A stretch of DNA of 64,000 nucleotides from Crassaminicella profunda (GCF_019884785.1 NZ_CP082326.1:2411355-2475354); one strand, 5' to 3'. Positions 46,603 through 54,062 are shown, counted from the stretch's first letter. Numbers and translations: made by a program. Notes: generated by a model not told the origin, from the letters alone.

Positions 46603-46831
46603 CCTATTCGTCAGATAGAGCGCATATATAAATAGGAATTAGCTTAGGACTCATAAATAAATCTATTATTAAATGGGAACATTTTCTTTTATCTGAAAAG
46701 AATTAATCATAGCATTCCAACTAGAAATGTGTTTTTTTATAATCACTTTGGAAAAAGAATTGCTAAGAGAAATGAAAGATTTTCAAATACCTCTTGTATA
46801 AAATTATCAAAACAAACCATACTTAATGTGT

Positions 46832-46860
46832 AACACATGTCCTGTATCTAGCATACTTTA
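46832..46860 (+). promoter_or_regulatory. Candidate sigma-K promoter of the Cys/Gly-rich gene
   Basis: AACA, 16 bases, CATACTTTA. This matches the mother-cell sigma-K consensus (mACm-N16-CATAnnnTA) at all defined positions. The leader before the ATG would be about 67 bases. Confidence 0.5.
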
Positions 46861-46933
46861 TATTAGGAAAAGATAAAGAAGTAAATTAATAAAACATAAA
46901 ATTTACATAAATAAGTAAAGGGGGTGTACTTTT

Positions 46934-47050
46934 ATGGCTGATGGACTATGTGGTGGTTTCTGTGGTGGATGTGGCGATGAATTGTTATTTTTCTTCTTGC
47001 TATTAGTAGTTATCTTCTGTAATTGTTATGGTGGCTATAGAAGATGCTAA
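46934..47050 (+). CDS. Cys/Gly-rich 38-residue membrane peptide, possibly sporulation-related
   Basis: A 38-codon ORF: MADGLCGGFCGGCGDE, a hydrophobic run of about 12 residues (LLFFFLLLVVIF), then CNCYGGYRRC. Six cysteines lie on both sides of one short helix. AAAGGGGGTG lies 7 bases before the ATG. The Gly-rich head plus single helix recalls the YjcZ-type small sporulation proteins, but the cysteines are unusual and the family is not identified. A sigma-K-like promoter upstream supports late mother-cell expression. A perfect hairpin follows 9 bases after the stop. Confidence 0.65.
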   Translation: MADGLCGGFCGGCGDELLFFFLLLVVIFCNCYGGYRRC

Positions 47051-47059
47051 TTCAGCAAA

Positions 47060-47083
47060 GGAATTGGGATTTTTCCCAATTCC
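47060..47083 (+). terminator. Hairpin after the Cys/Gly-rich gene
   Basis: GGAATTGGG and CCCAATTCC form a perfect 9-base stem with a six-base loop. No T-run follows directly, so it may protect the mRNA end rather than terminate. Confidence 0.55.
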
Positions 47084-47153
47084 ATATACATAATAATTTT
47101 TTACCAAACCATATCAATAATAAAATCAGCCATCATTTACATTTACGCCTCTA

Positions 47154-47183
47154 TAAAAGACCAAGTACTATCTTGGTCTTTTA
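47154..47183 (+). terminator. Rho-independent terminator
   Basis: TAAAAGACCAAG and CTTGGTCTTTTA form a perfect 12-base stem with a six-base loop. Probably the true end of the small-gene transcript. Confidence 0.7.
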
Positions 47184-47198
47184 TACTTCATTTTATTA

Positions 47199-47231
47199 TT
47201 AACCGCCACTCTGCCTCTGTGGGACAGTTAA
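47199..47231. repeat. REP-like palindrome on the 3' side of the transposase gene
   Basis: TTAACCGCCAC, nine bases, GTGGGACAGTTAA: a hairpin with outer stem TTAAC/GTTAA and inner stem CCAC/GTGG separated by an asymmetric bulge, a typical REP shape. Its right arm GGGACAGTTAA is nearly the reverse complement of TTAACCGTCCC on the other side of the transposase gene. Confidence 0.6.
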
Positions 47232-47371
47232 ATCATTTTATTATTCTCTATTCTATTATATGTATAAAAAAAATTCCTCACCCACTAATAATAGTAAAGA
47301 ATTTCTATTCTACAATTTCTATTTTAGGCATAACAATTAACCCCTTAAGTCAACTGTTCAATTTTCTTACA

Positions 47372-48262
47372 CTACGCTAAAAATCTTTCTAATATCATTT
47401 TATCTTTAAATACCATCTCCATTCCAACCCTACATAATCTCGATACATTTGTTTGTGTAATATTCCCTAATATATGACATATATTTTTTTGATTGATATT
47501 ACAAAAACAACTCATAAAAAAACAACTTATCGCTCTTAACTTACTGTACTTTCTACTATATTTTATTCTTACTCCTTCTTTTTCCTCCTTTAGGTATGCT
47601 GCCACAAATTCTATCACCTTAGATGGTTTGTAATCTCTTGAAATAATTCTTCGCTCACTTCTATATTCATATTCTACATTTTCAAATTCTATATCTAATT
47701 CATTCTTTTCATTGTCACATTTTTTTACTAAATTCAAATAATCATCTCTATTTTTTCTACTTTTTAAATTCATTAAATCTATCAAAAATAATCCATCTAA
47801 TATTCCAAAAGTATTACTTTGATGCATATATTCTTTCAAGCTAGAAAATTCATATTCTTCAATATGATCCTTGTACATAGGTAAATCTTTTGTGTTGTTG
47901 TGTATGTAAGCTGATAAAGTAATCAAATAATTCTCATCATTAACCATCTTGCTTTTAAATCTATCTTGAAAAACATGTCCATGCCTTTTGTACTTTCTGT
48001 TGTAATATTGGGCATAGCAAAAGTTGATACTATGCATAATTCTTGATATATCTGCACCATTTACATCTATCATTAGATGTCCATGATTTGTCATTAGACA
48101 ATAGGCATATAGTTTGAATTGATATTTTTGTTTGTATTTCTTTATTAATTCAAAATATTTTTGTTTGTCTTCATCTTTTTTGAATAAGTCTATTTCACTT
48201 ATACTTCTTATCATTATATGAAAAATGCTTCTTTCACTTTTTTCTCTTGCTAATCTAGGCAT
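47372..48262 (-). CDS. REP-associated tyrosine transposase (RAYT, Y1/HUH)
   Basis: A 296-residue HUH-type transposase of the Y1_Tnp/RAYT group. The N-terminus (MPRLAREKSERSIFHIMIRS) is family-typical. The HUH motif is HGH in CLMTNHGHLMID; the catalytic Tyr is probably in YLITLSAYIHNN; YKRHGHVFQDRFKSKMV is also conserved. The C-terminal 100 residues form a helical DnaA-like/HTH segment (NICHILGNITQTNVSRLCR). These enzymes cut single-stranded REP hairpins and usually stay as single-copy genes. AAAAGGAG precedes the ATG. The frame is intact, so it may be active. REP-like palindromes lie on both sides. Confidence 0.88.
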   Translation of the reverse strand: MPRLAREKSERSIFHIMIRSISEIDLFKKDEDKQKYFELIKKYKQKYQFKLYAYCLMTNHGHLMIDVNGADISRIMHSINFCYAQYYNRKYKRHGHVFQDRFKSKMVNDENYLITLSAYIHNNTKDLPMYKDHIEEYEFSSLKEYMHQSNTFGILDGLFLIDLMNLKSRKNRDDYLNLVKKCDNEKNELDIEFENVEYEYRSERRIISRDYKPSKVIEFVAAYLKEEKEGVRIKYSRKYSKLRAISCFFMSCFCNINQKNICHILGNITQTNVSRLCRVGMEMVFKDKMILERFLA

Positions 48263-48322
48263 AAAAATACTACTCCTTTTTATTTATTTAGGAATAGTAT
48301 TCGTTGCTAGCTATATTCTTAT

Positions 48323-48378
48323 TCTTAGTTAACCGTCCCTTAGTTCTATTCTTAGTTCTTTCCCTTAGTTCTTAGTTC
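48323..48378. repeat. Five CTTAGTT repeats and a GTTAACCGTCCC element
   Basis: CTTAGTT starts at 48323, 48338, 48350, 48363 and 48370, mostly extended to CTTAGTTCT. GTTAACCGTCCC (48327-48338) is the counterpart of the REP-like arm at 47221-47231. The block lies between the transposase start and the YwbE gene. The spacing is irregular and there are no spacers, so it is not CRISPR. Confidence 0.55.
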
Positions 48379-48392
48379 TCCATCTCTTCTCT

Positions 48393-48587
48393 TTATTTCA
48401 ATATTTCCTTAACTCTTCCAACAATGCCACTCTCAAGCATTACTTTTATTCCATGAGGATGATTCGGTGACTTGGTAAGAAGCTTTTGGACCACACCTTC
48501 TGTTAATTTTCCAGAACGTTGATCTTGTTTTTGTACCACATTCACCTTTGCACCTATTTTTATATTCTCTCGTTTGTTTCCATTCAT
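48393..48587 (-). CDS. ywbE: YwbE family protein (DUF2196)
   Basis: A 64-residue protein matching YwbE along its whole length: KIGAKVNVVQKQDQRSGKLT, then GVVQKLLTKSPNHPHGIKV and a closing basic strand. The family has a small beta-barrel of unknown function and is often near RNA helicase or translation genes, as here beside a DEAD-box helicase. A GGAGG-type site lies just upstream of the ATG. No membrane segment. Confidence 0.88.
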   Translation of the reverse strand: MNGNKRENIKIGAKVNVVQKQDQRSGKLTEGVVQKLLTKSPNHPHGIKVMLESGIVGRVKEILK

Positions 48588-48698
48588 ATTTATAGCCTCC
48601 TTTTTCTACTTATGACATAATCCTACCTAATACTTTTTCGGCTCATCTTTTTATAAACATTATGCAAAAATCTACATTATAACTTCTATTGCATCTGA

Positions 48699-48720
48699 AG
48701 GGACAACTTACCTGTCCCCT
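48699..48720. repeat. REP-like GGGACA palindrome overlapping helicase stop codon
   Basis: AGGGACA, seven bases, TGTCCCCT. It has the same GGGACA/TGTCCC core as the elements beside the transposase gene 0.4-1.5 kb away. On the minus strand it contains the final codons GGG GAC AGG TAA of the helicase gene. Confidence 0.55.
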
Positions 48721-50165
48721 CGTCCTATCTCTTTACTTACCTTTCGAAGTCTTCCTTTAATAGGTGTGTTTTGTAACGCCTGAAAAACCAACTCCCCTTT
48801 ATTATTTAATATTTCTACAAAAGTAGATATATCCATCACATTGATGATTCCTATATCTTCCGCTGTCATCCCTTCAATATTACAAAGTGTACCTACAATA
48901 TCTACAGGTCTCATTTTTGTTTTCTTTCCTGCATTGATATGTAATTTCATAATTTCCTTGCTTAATTGGGCGCCCTTAGTTTCTTTAATTTTAGGTCTCG
49001 TATTTATTTTTTCAATAAATTCCTGTTTGCAATTTTCCACAGTTTCTTGACTGGGTCTTTCTTTTAAAGGAATCTCTTTTCCAATATAGTCATGTATCTC
49101 CTTTAAAAATTTACTTTCTTTTTGTGTTACAAAAGTAATTGCTCGCCCCGTCCTGCTTACACGTCCAGTTCTTCCAATCCTATGCACATAACTTTCACTC
49201 TCTTGTGGTATATCATAATTGATTACAAGTGAAATGTCATCTATATCTATTCCTCGAGCTGCAACATCTGTAGCTACTAGATATCTGAAATAACCTTGCC
49301 TAAAATCATTCATTACTCTTAACCGATCACGTTGTTCCATTCCACCATGAATCTTCTCACAAGTATACTTCAAATTTGCCAGTTCCTCATAAACCTCTTC
49401 CACCATTTGTCTTGTATTGCAAAATATCATACAACTATCTGGATTTTCTACTATCGTAATATCTTTTAAAATTTTTATTTTCTCTCTTTGATCTACACTA
49501 TATCTTTCTTGAACTATCTTGTCTACTGTTGAATTTTGATCTTCTATTTCAATAAAACTAGGCTCTTTCATGTATCTATTGCATAAAGCCGCTATGTCTT
49601 TTGGCATTGTGGCTGACAATAACATGGTCACCCGTTCTTTTGGTAAACTACTTATTATTGTCTCTATTTCCTCTATAAATCCCATATTAAGCATTTCATC
49701 AGCTTCATCTATTACAAGGTATTTTATATTTGATGTATCAAATGTCCCTCTTTCCATGTGATCTATAATACGACCCGGTGTACCCACCACCACATGAGTC
49801 TTTTGTTTCAATTCCTTCTCTTGAATATAAAAAGGAGACTTACCGTAAATTGCAGATACTTTAATTCTTTTAAACCTTCCAATATTAAAAATATCTTCTT
49901 TCACCTGAATCGCCAGTTCCCTTGTTGGTGTCATCACCAATGCTTGCGGTTTATTTTCATCCCAATCTACTAATTCACAAATAGGAATGGCAAATGCGCC
50001 AGTCTTTCCGCTTCCGGTTTGGGACTTTACTATAATATCCTTTTGCTCTAATACAACGGGGATAACCTGTTGTTGAACTTTTGTAGGATTTTTAAAATTT
50101 AACATATTAATAGCTTTTAATAATTCACTACTTAATGGATACTCCTTAAAATTTGATTTTATCAT
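48708..50165 (-). CDS. dbpA: DEAD-box RNA helicase, DbpA/YxiN type
   Basis: A 485-residue ATP-dependent RNA helicase. Core motifs in order: Q motif with TKVQQQVIP, SQTGSGKTGAF (Walker A), TPTRELA, TPGRI, DEAD, SAT, ATDVAARGIDID and HRIGRTGRVSRTGRA. The C-terminal about 75 residues (MRPVDIVGTLCNIEGMTAED) form the DbpA RNA-binding domain, which targets hairpin 92 of 23S rRNA, so it should act in large-subunit assembly. AGAGATG precedes the ATG. The last three codons (Gly-Asp-Arg) lie inside a REP-like palindrome, so the original C-terminus may have been altered. Confidence 0.94.
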   Translation of the reverse strand: MIKSNFKEYPLSSELLKAINMLNFKNPTKVQQQVIPVVLEQKDIIVKSQTGSGKTGAFAIPICELVDWDENKPQALVMTPTRELAIQVKEDIFNIGRFKRIKVSAIYGKSPFYIQEKELKQKTHVVVGTPGRIIDHMERGTFDTSNIKYLVIDEADEMLNMGFIEEIETIISSLPKERVTMLLSATMPKDIAALCNRYMKEPSFIEIEDQNSTVDKIVQERYSVDQREKIKILKDITIVENPDSCMIFCNTRQMVEEVYEELANLKYTCEKIHGGMEQRDRLRVMNDFRQGYFRYLVATDVAARGIDIDDISLVINYDIPQESESYVHRIGRTGRVSRTGRAITFVTQKESKFLKEIHDYIGKEIPLKERPSQETVENCKQEFIEKINTRPKIKETKGAQLSKEIMKLHINAGKKTKMRPVDIVGTLCNIEGMTAEDIGIINVMDISTFVEILNNKGELVFQALQNTPIKGRLRKVSKEIGRGDR

Positions 50166-50319
50166 TTAATCATCTCTTTCTTTCATATTTCTATTACAAT
50201 TATTGTTAGCTTTATGTATTTTATTATGTTTCCACGTTCAACGCTATATCTATTTTTTTGTGTATAAAAATCTATGAATATAATACTTCAAATTCAATCA
50301 TAATAATTTTCTCTTCAAT

Positions 50320-50913
50320 TCATTCTTTTATTCCAACACCTGCAATAAATATAAAAAAAGCCTTACCAAATCTTTCAATATCTATGATTTTAAAATTAGC
50401 TTCTTTAATATTATTGAGTGTTTCCCTATTTACATTGCATTTACCTATTCTTTTCCATGTGCTGTTCAAAGTATTTACAATATTTCTATACCCTACTTTT
50501 TCTGGTAAAACATGTTCAATAAAATATATTTTTCCTCCTGGTTTTAACACCCTGTATATCTCTTCTAAAGCCAACCTAACATTATCAACTGAACAAAAAA
50601 TCAAAGTTGCAACTACAGCGTCAAACGTATGATCATCAAATGGTAAGCGTTGTACATCTCCTTCAATATAATTCACTGAAATAATTTCATTAAAACTATG
50701 CTTTTTTATAATCTTATTAAATTTCAAATCAACAACACTTAAACTCTCCAACTTATCTGAATCATAATAACCAAAATTCACTCCGGTTCCTGCTCCAACT
50801 TCAAGTACTTGTCCACTTACTTTTTTCATTAACTTTTGTCTTCGTTTGTTCAACGCTCTTTTTTCAAATGGCTTCATAAAAGCATCAAATACATATGGTA
50901 TAATTTCCATCAA
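50320..50913 (-). CDS. Class I SAM-dependent methyltransferase
   Basis: A 197-residue methyltransferase with the SAM-binding loop VLEVGAGTGVNFGYY (motif I), an acidic end of strand 2 (LSVVDLKFNKI), DVQRLPFDDHTFDAVVATLI (motifs II-III) and EEIYRVLKPGGKIYFIEH. It belongs to the Methyltransf_11 group, which includes phospholipid N-methyltransferase-like and ubiquinone/menaquinone-like enzymes; the substrate is not predicted. A basic N-terminal helix (KPFEKRALNKRRQKLMKK) may contact membrane. AAGGAGG precedes the start. Single-gene unit. Confidence 0.87.
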   Translation of the reverse strand: MMEIIPYVFDAFMKPFEKRALNKRRQKLMKKVSGQVLEVGAGTGVNFGYYDSDKLESLSVVDLKFNKIIKKHSFNEIISVNYIEGDVQRLPFDDHTFDAVVATLIFCSVDNVRLALEEIYRVLKPGGKIYFIEHVLPEKVGYRNIVNTLNSTWKRIGKCNVNRETLNNIKEANFKIIDIERFGKAFFIFIAGVGIKE

Positions 50914-51238
50914 AACCCTCCTTTCAAATCATAATTTTTTTAACTATTTTAGTTTAACCTCTTATAAAATTTTAAAAGCTATTATCCTATAATTCATGGT
51001 GATTGTGTGTAATCATTGTCTTAACCAATTCTTCTCCATTCTCACAACTGTTACCTCGTATTTTTTGATAGAAAGATGCTACTAATACATAAAAACATTA
51101 ATTTTACGTATCGATATTACCTATAATGTAAACTACCTCCCCTTGTCATACTTTTGTAAACTAAACTATCCATAGATAGTGTATTTGTAAACAATTTATG
51201 GTAAAATAGATAGTATCTTTTCTAAAGGAGTGAACTTA
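50914..51238. other. 325-base intergenic region with possible coding remnant and operator
   Basis: The minus strand at 50987-51100 reads as an open stretch (FYVLVASFYQKIRG, then NSCENGEELVKTMITHNHHEL and a stop) with no start or ribosome site, possibly the tail of a lost gene. The right end holds the ACTATC/GATAGT palindrome with flanking TTTGTAAAC repeats before the next gene. Confidence 0.35.
51153..51192. promoter_or_regulatory. Palindrome flanked by TTTGTAAAC repeats
   Basis: ACTATC-CATA-GATAGT (51165-51180) is a perfect inverted repeat. TTTGTAAAC occurs at 51153-51161 and 51184-51192 on either side. TAAAAT just downstream could be the -10 of the next gene. A plausible operator; the binding protein is unknown. 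Confidence 0.4.
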
Positions 51239-51634
51239 ATGGATATTACGAGTGCAGTTACTGTTGGTGGAATACTAAGTTTAGGAATTGGTGTAACTAT
51301 CACATTTTATCATTATAAAAAACGAAATCTAGAGAAATTATTCAATCAGGTTTATGAAACGGCAAAACAAATCCCCAAACAAAAGAAAAATAGTTTTCTG
51401 TTACTAATGTTTAAGGAGTCTCTATCAGCATCAAAACACAAATCGAATACGACGTCTACATCTAGTAAACTTAACAATCCTAAATATTTAGAAATTCAAT
51501 TAGTGCATATGTCAAGAATTCTTAAAGATAACTCAAAAATACAAGATAAAACAATTAAAAGATCCCTGCGTTTACTTAACAACTATCAAACATGGGAAAA
51601 AAATAAAATTGCTAAAGATAAAAAAGCAATCTAA
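51239..51634 (+). CDS. Hypothetical membrane-anchored basic protein
   Basis: A 131-residue protein with one N-terminal membrane helix (about 5-24; VTVGGILSLGIGVTITFYHY) followed by a strongly basic, helical cytoplasmic part (KKRNLEKLFNQVYETAKQIP, then KSNTTSTSSK and RILKDNSKIQDKTIKRSLRL). The family is not recognised. The ATG at 51239 has AAAGGAG 8 bases before it; a GTG three codons upstream overlaps that site. The gene stands alone between two non-coding stretches, behind a palindromic operator-like site. Confidence 0.65.
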   Translation: MDITSAVTVGGILSLGIGVTITFYHYKKRNLEKLFNQVYETAKQIPKQKKNSFLLLMFKESLSASKHKSNTTSTSSKLNNPKYLEIQLVHMSRILKDNSKIQDKTIKRSLRLLNNYQTWEKNKIAKDKKAI

Positions 51635-51734
51635 GATAATGCATAATAATAGATTGTATAAACACTAAAAAAAAACATCTATCTATTTTACCATAAGGGC
51701 CACTTAATGCCTAAGGAATACACTGAAAAAATAC

Positions 51735-51782
51735 AATAACCCTTATTTGACTAATCAAATTAAGTCAAGTAAGGGTTATTTG
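51735..51782 (+). terminator. Large hairpin after hypothetical gene
   Basis: AATAACCCTTA and TAAGGGTTATT form the outer stem, TTGACT and AGTCAA the inner stem, with one mismatch between. The T-run is short and broken. Confidence 0.6.
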
Positions 51783-51848
51783 TTACTATTCATTTTTTCA
51801 AAGCAAAACTGAATATCTAATTTGTTATATACTATCTTTTTACTGAGG

Positions 51849-51966
51849 CTACATATTATATTCATCTGCAACAAAATCTTTTAAATTCAAAAGAATCTTC
51901 AAAAGTTCCTCCTTCAGTTGCAAGAAAAATAGCTTTTTCTGCCATGGCTAATTCACCAGCACATTT
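51849..51966 (-). pseudogene. Possible remnant of a coding sequence after the cupin gene
   Basis: In frame with, and directly after, the cupin stop codon the minus strand reads KCAGELAMAEKAIFLATEGG then TFEDSFEFKRFCCR and a stop, with no start signal. Shifting frame near the middle gives an alternative protein-like end (LKILLNLKDFVADEYNM). The composition is protein-like but the source family is not recognised. It may be a decayed gene tail or chance. Confidence 0.3.
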
Positions 51967-52326
51967 CTATATAGTTTCTAAATCTTTCACTGTTTTCTCG
52001 TTTTCTATGTTACCTGTATTTAAAGTTGATTTGGCTTCAATGAGCATCACATGAACCTCTTCTTTTGCAAATGGCATATGTTCGACGCCTTTTGGTATAA
52101 TAATGAACTCATGCTCATTTAATACGACATCCTTCCCTCGAAACTTAATAGTAAGCGTTCCTTTAATGACATAAAACATTTCATCTTCGTTTTCATGAAC
52201 ATGCCAAACAAATTCGTCTTTGAATTTTGCTAATTTTACATATGAATCATTTGCTTCACCAATAATCTTTGGTTCCCAATAATTATCAATTAATCTCAGT
52301 TTTTCTTTCATGTTAATTTTGTTCAT
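51967..52326 (-). CDS. Small cupin-domain protein
   Basis: A 119-residue single-domain cupin. Metal ligands are visible: WHVHENEDEMFYVIKG (H-x-H with Glu further on) in motif 1 and FIIIPKGVEHMPFA (His) in motif 2. Such small cupins bind a metal and often act as isomerases, dioxygenases or sensors; the substrate is unknown. It lies 26 bases after the EamA transporter gene on the same strand, so the pair form an operon. The C-terminus is complete compared with the usual family length. Confidence 0.85.
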   Translation of the reverse strand: MNKINMKEKLRLIDNYWEPKIIGEANDSYVKLAKFKDEFVWHVHENEDEMFYVIKGTLTIKFRGKDVVLNEHEFIIIPKGVEHMPFAKEEVHVMLIEAKSTLNTGNIENEKTVKDLETI

Positions 52327-52352
52327 TCATACCTACCTCCTCATTCAAAATT

Positions 52353-53264
52353 TTATTTGCCTTTGCAAGACCGTTTTTCCACTCGTAATTCAATTTTTTC
52401 TCTATAGGAATAAATAAGCAGTCCTACAATTATTATGATAATTCCTCCGATTTGTTTATTAGTAATTCGTTCATTAAGTATCAGTATTGACAATAACGTT
52501 GCCCAAATAACTTCTGTTAACATCACAACAGATACAGTTGTTGTATTCAACCATTTTAATACCCAGTTGATGAGCATTTGACCAAATATAGTTGAAAATA
52601 TCGCCATACATAAGAATAGAGCCCATGTTTCTCTGGTGTACCCAGTAAATGTTGTCTGTTGCAAGATTCCATAAGCAAATAAAATCATCGCGCTACTAAA
52701 ATATCCAAGTAAAGAATACCCTACAGCGCTTATGTGCCTACGTAACGATTGACCAACAAAAAAGTATCCCGTTATTAGCATAGATGCTAAAAGGGCTAAA
52801 AAATCACCATACAAGACTAATGTGTTACTTTGAAAATCTTGCCACCCAATAAAGCCACTGCCAAAAATTGAAAGAACTATACCCATAATCCCTATATGAT
52901 TGACTCGCTCCTTCAAGAAGAGATAACCAGTGAGTACAGCAAAAATAGGCTGAAGCGTTACAATCACAGTTGAACTTGCTACGGATGTATAGTTCAAAGA
53001 TTCAAACCAGAGCACGTAGTGACTCGCTAATAAGAGACCTGAAATACAACCCAGAAAATACTGTTTCGTGGTAAGGGAAATCAACTCATTTCTCAACCTC
53101 TTATTTAATAAAACTACTGGTAACATCATCAAGCCAGAGAAAAATAGCCTATAAAAAGCAATGACAGCTGCAGAAGCATCTAATACTTTGACAAATATTG
53201 CAGATGTTGATAAAAAAAATACACCAATCAGCAATATGATTATATTAAATTTTGATTTATTCAT
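52353..53264 (-). CDS. EamA/DMT-family metabolite transporter
   Basis: A 303-residue protein with ten membrane helices in two EamA repeats; the first begins GVFFLSTSAIFVKVLDASAA, the second about residue 150. ASSTVIVTLQPIFAVLTGYLF is characteristic of the family. It probably exports amino acids or related metabolites. It is encoded divergently from an XRE-cupin regulator and upstream of a cupin gene, an arrangement that suggests control by a small-molecule-sensing regulator. The end is basic (KIELRVEKRSCKGK), consistent with a cytoplasmic C-terminus. Confidence 0.88.
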   Translation of the reverse strand: MNKSKFNIIILLIGVFFLSTSAIFVKVLDASAAVIAFYRLFFSGLMMLPVVLLNKRLRNELISLTTKQYFLGCISGLLLASHYVLWFESLNYTSVASSTVIVTLQPIFAVLTGYLFLKERVNHIGIMGIVLSIFGSGFIGWQDFQSNTLVLYGDFLALLASMLITGYFFVGQSLRRHISAVGYSLLGYFSSAMILFAYGILQQTTFTGYTRETWALFLCMAIFSTIFGQMLINWVLKWLNTTTVSVVMLTEVIWATLLSILILNERITNKQIGGIIIIIVGLLIYSYREKIELRVEKRSCKGK

Positions 53265-53297
53265 AAGAATCCCCTTTATTAATTATAATAAACACGA

Positions 53298-53311
53298 TAC
53301 AATATATTGTA
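53298..53311. promoter_or_regulatory. Palindromic operator candidate between EamA and XRE genes
   Basis: TACAATATATTGTA is a perfect 14-base palindrome in the divergent control region, well placed to be bound by the XRE-cupin regulator. Confidence 0.5.
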
Positions 53312-53412
53312 CAACTATAGTTTAAACGATATTAAAAAGTATTTCAACAATGTACACAAGGTTACAACAAAACAGTAAAAATACATATTATTCTAAACAA
53401 GAGGAGAATGAA

Positions 53413-53973
53413 ATGAACACTTACTATTTAGGTCAAACTGTAATGAGCTATAGAAAGAAAGCTAATATGACTATAAGGCAATTTTCAGATTATTCTGGTA
53501 TAAGCACCTCTCTAATCAGCCAAATTGAAAGAAATCAAGCCAACCCTTCTTTAAGTGTATTAGAACTCATCAGCAAAGCATTAAACGTTCCTTTGTATAC
53601 TTTATTTATAAATGATATAAATACGGATACATTAATCTCAAGAAAAAAAGATAGAAAAAAAGTCTATAGAGAAAATCCTGAGCACATTGTATATGATATC
53701 CTCACTCCTGATTTTATGAAAGCACACATTGAAGTATTAATGATGGATATTAACGGAAACTCCAGTACGACAGAATCACATTACTCACATACCGAGAAAG
53801 AGGAACTAGCAGTAATAATGCATGGTGATGTTAGTGTTGAACTTAATGGTAAAATTTACGAATTGAACGAAGGAGATGTAGTACGAATCCCTCCTAATGT
53901 CAAACATAGATTCATTAACAATAATAAGCATGGTGCCAGTGTTTTATTCATTTTGACACCTGCCTTAATTTAA
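53413..53973 (+). CDS. XRE-family regulator with cupin sensor domain
   Basis: A 186-residue regulator: an N-terminal HTH_3 domain (about 8-62; MTIRQFSDYSGISTSLISQI, then ERNQANPSLSVLELISKAL) and a C-terminal cupin_2 domain (about 105-182; HGDVSVELNGKIYELNEGD, then VVRIPPNVKHRF) that probably binds an effector. The architecture is that of SutR/PuuR-like regulators. It is divergent from the EamA-cupin operon and is its likely regulator. The ATG at 53413 has AGAGGAG 6 bases upstream; the longer frame from 53350 has no ribosome site. Confidence 0.9.
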   Translation: MNTYYLGQTVMSYRKKANMTIRQFSDYSGISTSLISQIERNQANPSLSVLELISKALNVPLYTLFINDINTDTLISRKKDRKKVYRENPEHIVYDILTPDFMKAHIEVLMMDINGNSSTTESHYSHTEKEELAVIMHGDVSVELNGKIYELNEGDVVRIPPNVKHRFINNNKHGASVLFILTPALI

Positions 53974-54000
53974 TAACCGACCATTGTTGTTCAATGAAGT

Positions 54001-54040
54001 AAAAAAAGAGATACCTCTTAAAGTTAAGGGATATCTCTTG
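54001..54040. terminator. Terminator between XRE-cupin and rlmD genes
   Basis: AGAGATATCCCTTAA and TTAAGAGGTATCTCT form a stem between convergent genes. The T-run is best on the minus strand (TTTTTTT). Confidence 0.82.
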
Positions 54041-54062
54041 ATTTCTTATCATTGAATATTGA

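Larger units (their letters stand above)
46468..46933. other. 466-base divergent control region
   Basis: This lies between the leftward surface operon and the rightward Cys/Gly-rich gene. It contains the palindrome TCCATATATGGA (46524-46535), overlapping inverted repeats (46543-46602), and a sigma-K-like promoter for the rightward gene. 46610-46830 is AT-rich and holds nothing I recognise. Confidence 0.6.
47051..47371. other. 321-base region between small gene and transposase
   Basis: It holds the hairpin GGAATTGGG-CCCAATTCC (47060-47083), the terminator at 47154-47183 and the REP-like element at 47199-47231. The remaining 140 bases next to the transposase 3' end show no clear gene. Confidence 0.6.
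51635..51966. other. 332-base region with a strong hairpin and broken coding sequence
   Basis: It holds the hairpin at 51735-51782 and, next to the cupin gene, a minus-strand stretch that reads like a truncated, frameshifted gene (51849-51966). The rest is AT-rich without signals. Confidence 0.5.

Noticed and set aside
48323-48378. Repeat cluster as a possible CRISPR array
   Set aside because: Repeat units are 7-9 bases at irregular spacing of 7-15 bases, with no spacers and no cas genes in the window.
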